Made by a program: the position numbers and the translations under genes
Assembly (NCBI GenBank): GCA_003013855.2
Contig: ML058527.1
Coordinates: 62,001 to 126,000 of the forward strand
Direction of reading: 5' to 3'
Source: Liriodendron chinense
Lineage: Eukaryota > Streptophyta > Magnoliopsida > Magnoliales > Magnoliaceae
DNA length: 64,000 nucleotides
The notes under the pieces: model-generated
Databases searched by the model: none
What the model was told of the DNA's origin: nothing
What the model saw: the letters and a program-made list of their open reading frames with translations, nothing else
Part shown: one piece after another, positions 45,745-56,689 of the stretch
Layout: each line of letters starts with the position of its first letter
Numbering within the stretch: the stretch's first letter is position 1

Positions 45745-46215
45745 GTGGGTGGATCCCTGAACATGGGGTCCACCTTGATGTATTTTCCTTATATCTAGGC
45801 CATTCATCTGTTTTGAAAACTCATTTTAGGATATTATACAAAAATTGAAGCAGATCCAAATCTCAAGTGGACCAAAATACAGGAAAAAGTGGTAATCGAC
45901 CATTAAAAACTTCTTATGGGACACAAAACGTTTGGATCAACCTGATATTTGTGTGGTTCTTTATCCAGGTCTTTGTTACCTTATCAATAAGTTGGATGGA
46001 AACTAAACATTCCAGTGGTCCTGTGACGTCTTTAATGGTTAGGATTCAATCAAGATTGTTTCATGTGGTATAATCTCCTAAGATTTGAATTTGCTTCATT
46101 TTTGGGTTCATGCCCTAAAATGAGCTGTCAAAATGGATGGACGGTATGGATGTAAGGAACATACATCACAGGGAGCCCCATAATTAGGGATCCACCTACC
46201 TCCAGGGATCCACCC
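45745..46215. mobile_element. HP family foldback repeat, well preserved
   Basis: The left half, from GGTCCACCTTGATGTATTTTC through GCAGATCCAAATCTCAAGTG, pairs with the reverse complement of the right half, AAGATTTGAATTTGCTTCAT through ACATACATCACAGGGAGCCC. Arms are about 160 bp around a loop with CAATAAGTTGGATGGAAAC. It is flanked by GGATCC-rich sequence. Confidence 0.8.
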
Positions 46216-46229
46216 AAATCGCTCCCGGT

Positions 46230-46680
46230 GGTGTGGCAACTGACCATGGGGCCTACCTTGATGTATGTGTTGTATATCCATATGGTTTATCTATTTTTCT
46301 AGATCATTTTAGGGCATGAACCCAAAGCTGAAGCATATCCAAATCTTATCTTTGGGCATGAACCCAAAGCTGAATCTGTAGTGATTAAACGCCCACAATT
46401 AAAAACTTACTAGGGCCCACTCTAATGATTATTTGCCATCCAACCTAATGATAAGGTCACACAGACCTGGAGGAAGGGAAAACATAGGTATCATCTTGAT
46501 CCAAAGCCTTTGTGACCCAAAAGAAGTTTTTAATTGTCAATAACTACTGTTTCTTTTGGTGTGGGCTACCTGAGATTTGCATTTGCTACATTTATGGTCT
46601 CATAACATAAAATGATCTGGCAAAGCTGATGCACAGCGGGATATATCAAACATACTGGAGCCCACGGTCAGCGACTCACC
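46230..46680. mobile_element. HP family foldback repeat
   Basis: Starts GGTGTGGCAACTGACCATGG and ends CATACTGGAGCCCACGG. The phrase GGGCATGAACCCAAAGCTGA occurs twice, a short internal duplication. Confidence 0.75.
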
Positions 46681-46829
46681 CACTAAGTTGTCCCTGAGTC
46701 ACCTGATCCACTCCCTCCTTGAAGGCAAATAGGCAATTGAGATACTACACTTGGAGAAGAATTTTGCTAGACCCAGCGTACGCTGTATATGTGTCAATCT
46801 CAGTCGTGGGTGCGTCCAGATATGGAAGG

Positions 46830-47669
46830 TGTTGGGTGCGTTTCACACAAACGTTCGGATCTCGCCCCCCAATGCACTAGAATTATGGACTACGATAATG
46901 CAATAATCAAGAATAAACAAACAACCACACGACACAAGGAGTTTTTACGTGGAAAACCCTTAAAAGAGGTAAAAACCACGGGACCTAGTCCAGATCAACA
47001 ATCCACTATCTCAGAGAACTGTTACAACCGATCTCAAGCACACACTGCTTGGATCAAACCCTCTTCACCCACTTGGGATGGATAAACAATAAGAGAATAG
47101 TGAAAGGAGGAACGATCTCACCGATCCCGAGGACGTAGAAGCGCTGAGACGACGGTTGCACAAAAGAACTCCTCTTCAAGCAACTTCTCCCATCTACAAG
47201 CTTCCTCTTTCTCTCTTTTCTCTTTCTCTCTTCCTCTTTTTCTCTCTTTCTCACCTTGGACGTGTAAACCACACAATGGGATGCCCTAATCCCGTTTTAG
47301 AACTCTTAAGTAAGAAAAACGGAGAAATTAGAGCCCAAATAGGAAACTGCGTCTAAGCAGTCCGCGCCGGGTCGGGCGCCCGGTCACCAGACCGTCGGGC
47401 GCCCGGCCAGGCCAAAAAACTTCCAGCGAGAAAATGAATGAAAAAGAGCCAATTTCGGGCGCCCGGACCAACATGGTCGGCGCTCGGCCAAGTCATCGGG
47501 CGCCCGGTCACAAGACCGTCGAGCGTCCGGCTGTTGAGAAAACAGTCCAGCAGCATTGCTGCCAAATTTCATGAATTTCGGTCACCCGGCCAGTAAATGG
47601 TTCGGGCGCCCGACCTCTCCCAATTTCAAATTTCTCTCCTCTGACAATGAGGAGGAAAACGTCCCATCA
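46830..47669 (-). repeat. 3' LTR of the Tork element
   Basis: 840 bp and carries the CGGGCGCCCG cluster (47371-47616) and a pyrimidine-rich tract (47200-47255). Confidence 0.95.
47371..47616. repeat. CGGGCGCCCG palindrome cluster (Tork 3' LTR)
   Basis: Five strict CGGGCGCCCG copies and several one- or two-base variants in 250 bp, often followed by GTCACCAGACCGT or GACCAACATGGT. A TCCAGCAGCATTGCTG spacer lies near the right end. Confidence 0.9.
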
Positions 47670-47687
47670 AATCTCCCCCTTTCCGAC

Positions 47688-50600
47688 TCAGGAGAAATTC
47701 GCCTTCTTCAAGCCAGCCAGATTTCTACAAACCTCAAACTTACCCTTGAGCAAAGCCTTGGTCATCATGTCTGACCCGTTATCGTCCGTATGAACCTTCT
47801 CAAGTTATAACACCTTCTGTTCCAAAGTATCCCTAATCCAGTGATACCGAATCTCTATGTGCTTCGACTTGGAATGCTGACTTGGATTCTTGCTCAAGTG
47901 TATAGCACTTTGGCTATCGCAATAGACCACGTGCTCCTCCTGTTTCAGGCTGAGTTCCTGTGGGAACCTCTTCATCCAAAGCATCTCTTTACATGCTTCT
48001 GTGACTGCAATGTACTCGGCCTCTGTCGTCAACAATGCTATGACCTTCTGTAGCTTGCTCTACCAAGAGACTGCTCCCCCTACAAACGTGAACATGAACC
48101 CCAATGTAGACTTTCTGGAGTTTATGTCACCTACCATATCTGCATCTGTGTAGCCTTCTAACACAGGTTTTCCTTCACCATAGCATAGACTCAACCTAGA
48201 TGAGCCTCTCAGATACCACAGTATCCACTTCACCGCTGGCCAATGTTCTTTGCCAGGATTGGCAAGATACCGGCTGACAACCCCAACCGCATATGCTATG
48301 TCTGGGCGCGTACACACCATAGCATACATCAAACTTCCTACCGCTGACGCGTAGGGTATCTTCCGCATCTCTTCCACTTCCGTCTTCGTCTTAGGACACT
48401 GCTTGTCGCTCAATTTGAAGTGACCATCCAGTGGAGTACTGACCGGCTTCACTGCATTCATGTTGAACCGCTCTAGGACTTTCTCAATGTACCACTCTTG
48501 TGACAACCAAAGCTTCCTACTACTTCTGTCACGGGCTATCTCCATTCCTAGGATCTGCTTGGCCGGGCCTAAGTCTTTCATCGCAAAAGACTTGCCCAAC
48601 TCCTGTTGGAGCTTGTCAATCTTCTTGATATCTTTTCCCATGATGAGCATGTCATCAACGTACAATAGCAGAACTAAGAAATCACCATCTGAGAACTTGC
48701 GTGTAAACACACAGTGGTCCGACTCCGTTCTGTCATATCCATGCTTCAACATGAACGAGTCAAACTTATTGTACCATTGCCTAGGAGCTTGCTTCAGCCC
48801 ATACAAGCTCTTCCTAAGCCTGCACACCATATGCTCTTTGCCCTTGACTTCGAACCCTTCTGGTTGGTGCATGTAGATCTCTTCTTCCAGGTCACCATGG
48901 AAAAAGGCAGTTTTGACATCTAACTGCTCTATCTCCAGATCCATACTAGCTGTCAACCCAAGCAACACTCGTATGGATGTCATCTTCACCACTGGTGAGA
49001 ATATCTCCTCGAAGTCTATTCCTTTCCTCTGACTAAACCCTTTCACCACAAGTCTGGCCTTGTACCTTGTCTGTGAATTCTTCTGCTCATTCTTCTTTCT
49101 GAACACCACTTGTTGATCAGAGCTTTCTTACCCTTAGGCAATTTCACCATGTCATAGGTGTGGTTCTTATGCAAGGATTCCATCTCCTCTTACATAGCTT
49201 TCAACCACTCATCCTTATACTCGTCGGCTAGGGCCTCAGAATAGTCTTCTGGCTCTCCCCCATCAGTGAGCATAATGTACTCATGCGGCAAGTACTTCTT
49301 GGATGGATGTCTGTCCCTTGATGTCCTCCTCACCTGTGGCTCAACAGGTGGATCAAGTTGGGGTTGCTCCCCCTGTCCATCTTCTGTAGAGACTCCCTCA
49401 TCCTCTGCACCTTGCTGTACTCCCCCGTCATCAGGCACCACGGGAGGAGTAACCGGACCCTTGTCTTCCAGTTCACCTGAACTGGGTTGGGTCTTCTCTG
49501 GCTTTTCAATGTCTTCTATACACTGATCTTCAATGAAAACCACATCTCTGCTCCTGATGAGCTTCTTCTCGGTCGGATCCCACAACCTGTAACCGAACTT
49601 TTCATCATCGTACCCTAAGAACACACACTGCCTGATCTTCATATCAAGCTTGGACCTCTCGTCCTTTGGTATGTGAACGGATGCCCTGCATCCAAACACC
49701 CTGAGATGACTGTATGATGGATCATGTCCAGTCCACACCTTCTCAGGTACTTCTCCATTCAACGGGGCCGATGGAGACCTATTTATCAAATACACCGCCG
49801 TGTGTATTGTTTCTCCCCAGAATATCTTGGGCAACTTTGTATGGGATAACATGCATCTGATTCTCTCTATAATGGTGCGATTCATTCGTTCAGCCACACC
49901 ATTATGCTAGGGGGTCTTGGGAACCGACTGTTCATGCCGTATACCTAGTAACTTGCAATACTCGTGGAAGTCACCTATGTATTCACCACCATTGTCAGTG
50001 CGGATGCACTTCAATGATCTGCCTGTCTCCCTCTCGATCATAGCATGAAATAGTTTAAACACACCAAAGACCTTATCCTTGGATTTCAAAGCATACACCC
50101 AAACCCTCCTAGATGCATCATCTATAAAAGTAACAAAATACAATGCCCCACCCAAGGTTTTTGTCCTCATAGGACCACAAACATCAGAATAAACCAAATC
50201 TAATGCATGTACTTTATTAGTATGAGAAGCAGTTTTAACAAAAGAAACTCTATGCTGTTTCCCAGATAAACAGTCAATACAGGTTTTGAGAGGTATACCT
50301 GTCACGTCTGGAAGGAGCTGCTTCTTCTCTAGTAGGTGAAGCCCTTTTTCACTCATGTGGCCTAGACGCCTGTGCCACACGTCAGTAGCTGAATCTTTCG
50401 CTGCGTTCAATCCACCCTTGCACACACTGACACTTGCCTTGTAAAGGGTGCAACACTTCTTTCCTCTGACAGTAATCAACGAACCCTTGATGAGCTTCCA
50501 GCGCCCACCAACAAACCGGCTTTTATAGCCATTATCATTCAGCCTTCCCGTCGACATCAAGTTGGGGCGAAGGTCTGGAATGTGTCTCACATCCTTGAGA

Positions 50601-51576
50601 ACCAATGTGCAGCCCACATCGGTCTTCAAACAAATATCACCGACTCTTACGATTTTCGAAACACCAAAATTTTCCATCTTCACTGTCCCATAGTCACCTG
50701 ACTTGTAGCTTGTGAAGAAATCTCTGCGTGGAGTCGCATGAAACGAGGCTCCCGAGTTTATCACCCAGCCGGTGTCCTGACTCAAAGTCGTGAGACAAAT
50801 ATCGTGATCTGCCGAAAGAATAACAACAACGTCACCATCTGAGGCGACCGCAGTAGAATCTGATTCATCTCCCTTCTCCTTTCCTTTACCCTTCTTATCA
50901 CTCTTCTTCTTGTGACATTCATGCTTATAATGGCCATTCTTGCCACAGTTCCAGCATTCAACATCTTTCATGGCAACTGACTTCCCTTTTGATTTATCTC
51001 GAGCCTTTCCGCCCTTTCTGTTCTTTCCTCTCCCCCTATCTTGTGTCACAAAGGCCTCTTGTTGAGCAGGCCCTAGAGACTTCCTCCTTGTCTCCTCATT
51101 GAAGAGACAGCTTGTTACTTGATCCATGGATACCTTTCCATCTGGTGCGGAGTTACTTAGAGACACCACCAATGTCTCCCAACTGTCAGGCAATGAACTA
51201 AGCAGTAGCAAAGCCTTAAGTTCATCATCCAGGACCATCTTCATGGCGGAGAGCTAGTTCACAATGTTGCTGACCTCATTCATGTGTTCAGCCACAGAAC
51301 CACCATCTTTGAACTTGAGATTCACAAGTCGTCTTATCAGGAATATCTTATTGCCGGCTGTCTTTCTCTCATACAGCCCTTGTAATTTCTGCCATAGGTT
51401 AGCGGCTGAGGTCTCTGTAGACACATGGTGGAAAACTGAATCATCCAACCATTCTCTAATGAACCCCACGCCTTTCGGTCCAATTTCTTCCAAACATCAT
51501 CTGACATATCCTTTGTCTTCGCTTATATGCCTAGAATTGGAGCATACAAGTCCTTGCAACAGAGCAAGTCCTCCAT
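47688..51576 (-). pseudogene. Tork gag-pol polyprotein, inactivated
   Basis: Start ATG at 51576 (MEDLLCCKDLYAPIL). Gag has a CCHC knuckle (CWNCGKNGHYKHEC). The protease reads VINSGASFHATP, with Asn in place of the catalytic Asp (codon 50756-50758). The integrase HHCC, Asp-Asp-Glu residues, YVDD of reverse transcriptase and the AEAEY and IHLSKNPSQHSKSKHI parts of RNase H are visible. Five in-frame stops lie at 51254, 49907, 49190, 48060 and 47805, each where the family has Gln. There are shifts near 51450 and 49110. The final stop is at 47688. Confidence 0.95.
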
Positions 51577-51696
51577 CTTAGCCTTTTATATGGTCCAGTT
51601 AAAACAATTGAGGCTGATCATCCTTGATGAGCCACCTTCCATAATTTAGAACTGATCCCACACCGTTCAAACAACCTGAACTCTCTAATACCACTT

Positions 51697-52516
51697 TGTT
51701 GGGTGTGTTGCACACAAACCTTCGGATCTCGCCCCCCAATGCACTAGAATTATGGACTACGATGATGCGATAATCAAGAATAAACAAACAACCATACGAC
51801 ACAAGGAGTTTTTACATGGAAAACCCTCAAAAGAGGTAAAAACCATGGGACCTAGTCCAGATCAACAATCCACTGTCTCAGAGAACTGTTACAACTGATC
51901 TCAAGCACACACCGCTTGGATCAAACCTTCTTCACCCACTTGGGATGGATAAACAATAAGAGAATAGTAAAAGAAGGAACGATCTCACCGATCCCGAGGA
52001 CGTAGAAGCGCTGAGACGACGGTTGCGTAGAAGAACTCCTCTTTAAGCAACTTCTCCCTTCTACAAGCTTCCTCTTTCTCTCTTTTCTCTTTCTCTATTC
52101 CTCTTTTTCTCTCTTTCTCACCTTGGACGTGTAAACCATACAATGGGATGCCCTAATCCCATTTTAGAACTCCTAAGTAAGAAAAACGGAACAATTAGAG
52201 CCCAAATAGGAAACTGCGTCTAAGCAGTCTGCGCCGGGTCGGGCGCCCGGTCACCAGACCGTCGGGCGCCAGGCCAGGCCAAAAAACTTCCAGCGAGAAA
52301 ATCAATGAAAAGAGCCAATTTCGAGCGCCCGGACCAACATGGTTGGGCGCCCGGTCACAAGACCGTCGGGCGCCCGGCTGTTGAGAAAACAGTCCAGCAG
52401 CATTGCTGCCAAATTTCATGAATTTCGGTCGCCCGGCCAGTAAATGGTTCGGGCGCCCGACCTCTCCCAATTTCAAATTTCTCTCCTTTGACAGTGAGGA
52501 GGAAAACGTCCCATCA
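51697..52516 (-). repeat. 5' LTR of the Tork element
   Basis: 820 bp, near-copy of the other LTR. Its palindrome cluster (52235-52468) lacks about 15-20 bp relative to the other LTR. The primer site lies just inside at 51681-51693. Confidence 0.95.
52235..52468. repeat. CGGGCGCCCG palindrome cluster (Tork 5' LTR)
   Basis: Same layout as 47371-47616 with a shorter middle. Some sites that are intact here are altered in the other LTR and the reverse. Confidence 0.9.
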
Positions 52517-52654
52517 GAAGGGTGTAGAATGTCGAGAGTGCAGTCTCTCGTCTCCTCTCCCTCTCTTCAAAGAATCCGTCTCCTCTCTCTTCCAAGAATC
52601 TATCCGGCAAGAGATCAGATGGGATTTGTGCCAAAGTCTTCTTGCACTAAGAAT

Positions 52655-53080
52655 CTAGGTGAGGCCCATAGATGATGATTGTGAGAAATCCACCCAACTC
52701 ATCCATTTTGTGAGCTCATTTTAGGATGTGAAATAAAAAATGAGCCGCATCCAAGAAGCAAGTGGACCGCACTAAAGGAAAAAGTGGGTAGGTAAATTCC
52801 TACCGCACTAAGAAATCCACAGTTATGCTTATATGCCATCCATACCATTCATAATATCATTCCTATTAGGATGAACTGAAAACACAAATATTAGCCTGAT
52901 TCAAAACTTTTGTGGCCCCACAAATATTTCAACTATGGACATTCAATCCTCACGTTTTTGGCCCACTTGAGTCTTGGATACGGCTCATTTTTTGTTGCAC
53001 GTCCTAAAAGGAGCTCACGAAATGGATAGACAATGTGGATTTCTCACAGTCATCACAATGAGCCCCACCTACGTTCCCAG
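52655..53080. mobile_element. HP-like foldback segment inside the Mutator-like element
   Basis: The left arm (GTGAGAAATCCACCCAACTC through AAAAATGAGCCGCATCC) pairs with the right arm (GGATACGGCTCATTTTTTGT through GGATTTCTCACAGTCATCAC). Confidence 0.7.
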
Positions 53081-53157
53081 CACATGCCAAAGGCTTTTGC
53101 TGGAAATTCACGTCCGTGCGACCCTTTCCTCTCTCTTTCATCTCTCATAGACATCAC

Positions 53158-53620
53158 GTTGATGTTTATTTGTCATCCAATCTGTTCATAATATCACACA
53201 GACATGGATGAAGGTAAAAAAAACAAATATCAGGTTGATCCAACGCTTATGTGACCCTGAAGAATTTTTCAACGGCAAATGTTCAATTCACACTGTTTCA
53301 TATTGTGTGGTCCACTTGAGCTTTGGATATGCTTCATTTTTTGTATCAAGCCCTAAAATTATCTGTAAAATGGATGGACGGAGTGGATAAACTACATAAA
53401 TCACAGCGGCTCCACAAAGTTTACTCGGTACGTACGCTTAGCATACTAACTTACTACGCAAACCAGTTCCTTCCCAAACTACCTTTTCTTTCAGTGCGGC
53501 CCACTTGATTCTTGGATACCGCTCATTTTTTGTCTCTCGTTTTCAAATGAGCTCACAAAATGGATGGAGGGGGTGGATTTCGATCGCACAATCATCAGTC
53601 GTGGCCCTACCTGTTCCCAA
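53158..53620. repeat. Partial HP-like segments inside the Mutator-like element
   Basis: A right half (53158-53430, with GTGTGGTCCACTTGAGCTTT) and another right end (53490-53620, with GCGGCCCACTTGATTCTTGG and AAAATGGATGGAGGGGGTGG) follow each other. The tandem pieces suggest internal rearrangement. Confidence 0.55.
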
Positions 53621-53819
53621 TGAAAGGAGGCTTTCGCACTAAATCTGCATTGGATCTCTTGCCATTCCAAAGAGGCTGAGAGAGGAGAGGAGAGAGACTC
53701 ACACTCTCCACATCCTATATATAGTACTCCTCCATATTCGGGTGTCACCCACGGCTGGGATTGACGCGTATATAAGGTATGCAATTCGTGGGTGTAGCAA
53801 AATTCTAATCCTGCACTTG

Positions 53820-54274
53820 TTTGCCGTGGTATAAAAATGTTGGGGATAATACTAACTCGGTGGCATACAAAAGTATGCCAAAAGACAAAAGTTAGCCATG
53901 ATCCAATTTCAGTGAGAGTAGTTCCATTACTTGACCGTTAGGATTTTTCAATTAAAGCAAATTTGCCTTCGTGGCTAATCAAAAGAGTAGCCTGTAGGAT
54001 AGCTGGATTGGATCACTATACACGTGCCCAATGTGTGGTTCGGATCATCTTGCACGTGTACTGAGTGTCATACTCGACTAGAAAATGAATGTTGCGGATA
54101 ACTAGGTGGTGTTTGGCGCTGTAGGCCATCATGATGTATGTCTTTTATGAGTGCGGATCGTCTGTGTTGAAGGCACAAGAAGTTCCAAGCCCGTTGCTTC
54201 TCATTAGTCCACGTCATTTTGATGACTCTATCCACATACATTGCTAACTACACAATCATGTTTTAACGTGTGAA
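53820..54274. other. No supported gene
   Basis: Non-coding. A small perfect hairpin GGCATAC-AAAA-GTATGCC lies at 53862-53879. Confidence 0.35.
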
Positions 54275-54690
54275 ACTTTTTCCGAGTCCCACCATGATTT
54301 TTTTTTTGTTAAATCTATACTATCCATCAATTTTCCGAGATAAATCGAGTGCACAATCCCAAAAACAAGGTACATCCAAACATCAAGTGGATCACACCAC
54401 ATAAAGCAGTGGGGATTCAACTAGGGCCAACATCGAGGCTTATTTTCCATCTGACCTGTTCATAAGATCACACATGCCTAGATGAAGTTAAAATAAAAAT
54501 ATCAGCTTGAAAAGAGCATTATGTGGCCCAAAGAAGTTTTCAATGGTAGCATCAATTCCTACTGTCCTCAATGATGTGGTCCACTTTAACTTTGAATCTG
54601 CATTGTTTTTTGGTTCATAGGCTATAATGATATGAAAAAAATGAAGTGACAGTGTGGATCTAACAAATACATCATTGTGGAGCCCATGTA
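54275..54690. mobile_element. HP family foldback repeat, diverged
   Basis: Arms GAGTCCCACCATGATTTTTT and CATCATTGTGGAGCCCATG are inverted. The centre has CCATCTGACCTGTTCATAAG and AGATGAAGTTAAAATAAAAA. Confidence 0.65.
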
Positions 54691-54704
54691 AATTTCACAT
54701 GTAG

Positions 54705-55230
54705 GGGAGCAGAATAGGTGAAACAGGGCATCACCCAAGATGGTGCAACCCTTACCGTGGGGCCTACCTTGATTTGTTTATTCTATATCCACTATGTCCA
54801 TCTGAATTTTCAGATCATTTTAGAGCATTCTACTAAAATTAGAATATCCAATTATCAGGTGAACCATACTCTAGGAAAAAGTGGTGATTGAACACTCTAC
54901 TGTTAAAAACTTCTTAGGGATCACCTTAATGTTTCTATGATTTTTATTTGACATCCAATCCATTGATAAGTTCACATAAGCTTGGATGAAGAGGAAAAAC
55001 ATATATCAGCTTGATACAAAACTTGTGTGGCCCGTTATTGGTATGTCACCACTGTTTCCTATGACATAGGTAATGGTAAGCCACCACTGTTTCATTTTTT
55101 TGGATAATTCTTTAAAATGATATGGAAAAACGGATGGATGGGGTGGATATAGAATACACATGTCAAGGTGGGCACCACTGTAAGGGCTGTACGGTGTTGG
55201 GTGAGGCCGGGTCTCACCTAATATGCTCCC
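54705..55230. mobile_element. HP family foldback repeat with full terminal inverted repeats
   Basis: The outer ends GGGAGCAGAATAGGTGAA and (complement) GGGAGCATATTAGGTGAGAC pair over about 60 bp, followed by the usual arms. The right arm has a short internal repeat of CCACTGTTTC. No clear target duplication was found. Confidence 0.75.
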
Positions 55231-55279
55231 GTGGTGCAGCACATTCCTGTAAGAGAAGAAAGCCGAAAGTATTTTACAT

Positions 55280-55432
55280 GTGAAACTTCAGTGGGCCCTA
55301 TTGTGATGTATTTATCAGATCTACACCATCCAATCATTTTTTCCATACCATTTTATGGAAACTAGACAAAAAATGAGGCAGAGCCAAGCTCAATCGGGCC
55401 ATATTACAGAAACAGTCTGAATTGAACACCTA
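55280..55432. mobile_element. HP family foldback repeat, left part, split by plastid DNA
   Basis: GTGGGCCCTATTGTGATGTA, GAGGCAGAGCCAAGCTCAAT and CAGAAACAGTCTGAATTGAA are family phrases. It resumes at about 56045. Confidence 0.7.
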
Positions 55433-56040
55433 CTCGAATCCCTCTCTTTCTGTACCTTCACCTAGTTCACCAACGTTACCAACCACAATGTATAAAATAA
55501 CAATTGATACCATTATTCCAACATTAAGACCTTTTTTGATAGAGATTCTTCCTAATTATTGTGGTACAAAAAATACCAAAAAGAGTGAAAAATAATGAAA
55601 ATCTCACTGTTGATCGATTTGTGATATGTGAGTGGGAGAAAAATCCGGATCAAACCCCTTCTTAAATTTGGCAAAAAAGGGAGGGGCAAAATTATCTGAA
55701 GCTTTGTTATTTTAGTTAGGTTCAAGTTTGATGAGAATAATATTCTACGACCAATAACTCATTGATTTTCAAACCGATCCATTTACTATCTATTATTTGA
55801 TTTACTAATCCTTTATATTGGGATGAGTGAAAAGTCAAATGTTTTGCCAATTCCTTGTGGGGGGATGAATCAATATAATTTTGAATCAGAGCTCTGGATC
55901 TTTGTTCACATCTCGTAATAATAATATCTTGGGGTTTGCAGTGACAACTTGGGATATCTACTATACGACCATTAACTAAAATATGTCTATGGTTAACTAA
56001 TTGCCTGGCTCCAGGAATGGTCGAAGCCATACCCAATCAA
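55433..56040 (-). other. Plastid DNA insertion (NUPT): trnS-GGA end, spacer, rps4 C-terminus
   Basis: The segment starts with CGAATCCCTCTCTTTCT, which looks like the 3' end of plastid trnS-GGA. It continues through spacer-like sequence and ends within rps4 on the minus strand. This is the plastome order trnS-GGA, rps4. It sits inside a foldback repeat whose halves resume on each side, so it was inserted there. Confidence 0.85.
55722..56036 (-). pseudogene. rps4: Fragment of plastid rps4 (ribosomal protein S4, C-terminal half)
   Basis: The 104-residue frame matches the second half of plastid S4, the small-subunit protein that binds 16S rRNA. GMASTIPGARQLVNHRHILV and NGRIVDIPS lie in the S4 RNA-binding fold, and YKGLVNQIIDSKW and KINELLVVEYYSHQT form the C-terminus with the natural stop. 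The frame carries apparent replacements relative to usual plastid S4 (for example Cys-His in the SYRCKPRD region), as expected of an unconstrained nuclear copy. The N-terminal half is missing and the break is just upstream of LGMAS. It is not expected to be expressed. Confidence 0.9.
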
Positions 56041-56044
56041 AAAA

Positions 56045-56340
56045 GGCATATTGTTGAAAACTTCTTGGGGCTATAGGAGGCTCTGATCAAGCTTATATTT
56101 GTGTTTTCCCTTCATGAAGATATGTGTAAGATTATTAAGAGGTTAGATAGCAAATAAACGTAACAGTAGACCCTAGGAAGGTGTCAACGGTTTCCATTCA
56201 ATATCTGCTACTTTCTTTGATGTGGTTTACTTGATCTTTGGATATGCCTCAGTTTTGGGCTCATGTTCTAGAATCATCTGTAAAAATTGATGGACGGTGT
56301 GGATATGAAACATAAATCATTGTGGGACCCAAAGAAGTTA
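56045..56340. mobile_element. HP family foldback repeat, right part, after plastid DNA
   Basis: Resumes with AACTTCTTGGGGCTATAGG, then TTTGTGTTTTCCCTTCATGA and AAATTGATGGACGGTGTGG, ending near ATCATTGTGGGACCC. Confidence 0.7.
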
Positions 56341-56462
56341 CACACGTTAAAAGTGATGGTGTGTAGCACGCCATGTATTTGGGAGAGAGAAATCCCGCGT
56401 ATCTGGTCAACCAGAGTCCTCTGGGATGACGTGGACCAATGAGAAGCAACGGTGCTGGAATT

Positions 56463-56633
56463 ACACCCAGGTCCATACCTCAAGTGGCTGACTGAGTGAA
56501 GATAGCCTCGTTTCAACACTGAGGTCACGGTATCGATTCCCATAGTGGGGGTGGCTAACATTGTGATGTGACTAACATGGGTGGGTGGGTGTATTAACAA
56601 TGGGGTGTGTGAACTAACCCAAATAAAAATAAA

Positions 56634-56664
<31 letters not shown>
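56463..56664 (+). mobile_element. tRNA-type SINE
   Basis: The 202-bp insert is flanked by AACGGTGCTGGAATT (56448-56462) and AACGGCGCCGGAATT (56665-56679), a 15-bp duplication with two mismatches, the signature of LINE-driven insertion. A pol III A-box-like stretch (GTGGCTGACTGAGTG) and B-box-like GGTATCGATTCCC are about 50 bp apart. The tail is AAATAAAAATAAAAAG followed by (AAAG)n. No family name can be given from sequence alone. Confidence 0.75.
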
Positions 56665-56665
<1 letters not shown>

Positions 56666-56689
56666 ACGGCGCCGGAATTTCTTGTGCCT

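Larger units (their letters stand above)
46830..52516 (-). mobile_element. Tork-lineage Ty1/copia LTR retrotransposon, decayed
   Basis: Target duplication GAAGG at 46825-46829 and 52517-52521. LTRs of 840 and 820 bp start TGTTGGGTG and end CCCATCA. Primer site TGGTATTAGAG (51681-51693, minus) and polypurine tract AAAGGGGGAGATT (47670-47684, minus) are in place. The integrase C-terminal part (VWTGHDPSYSHLRVFGC, SKLDMKIRQCVFLGYD) and reverse transcriptase are typical of the Tork/Tnt1 lineage. Coding is broken by stops and shifts. Confidence 0.95.
46754..53810. mobile_element. Non-autonomous Mutator-like element, split by Tork
   Basis: The terminal inverted repeats begin GAGAAGAATTTTGCT on the left and, read inwards from the right, GATTAGAATTTTGCT. 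Similarity continues for about 80 bp (GTCAATCTCAGTCGTGGGTG against GTCAATCCCAGCCGTGGGTG). Flanking 9-bp duplications are CTACACTTG (46745-46753) and CTGCACTTG (53811-53819), one mismatch. Without the Tork insertion it is about 1.37 kb. The interior carries HP-like segments and no transposase. The 9-bp duplication and long ends fit Mutator-like elements. Confidence 0.75.

Noticed and set aside
54705..55230. Target duplication for the HP copy
   Set aside because: The bases beyond the two GGGAGC ends do not match convincingly, so I cannot assign the superfamily.
55433..55449. A functional tRNA-Ser gene
   Set aside because: Only the last 17 or so bases of trnS-GGA are present; no other complete tRNA cloverleaf was found in the window.
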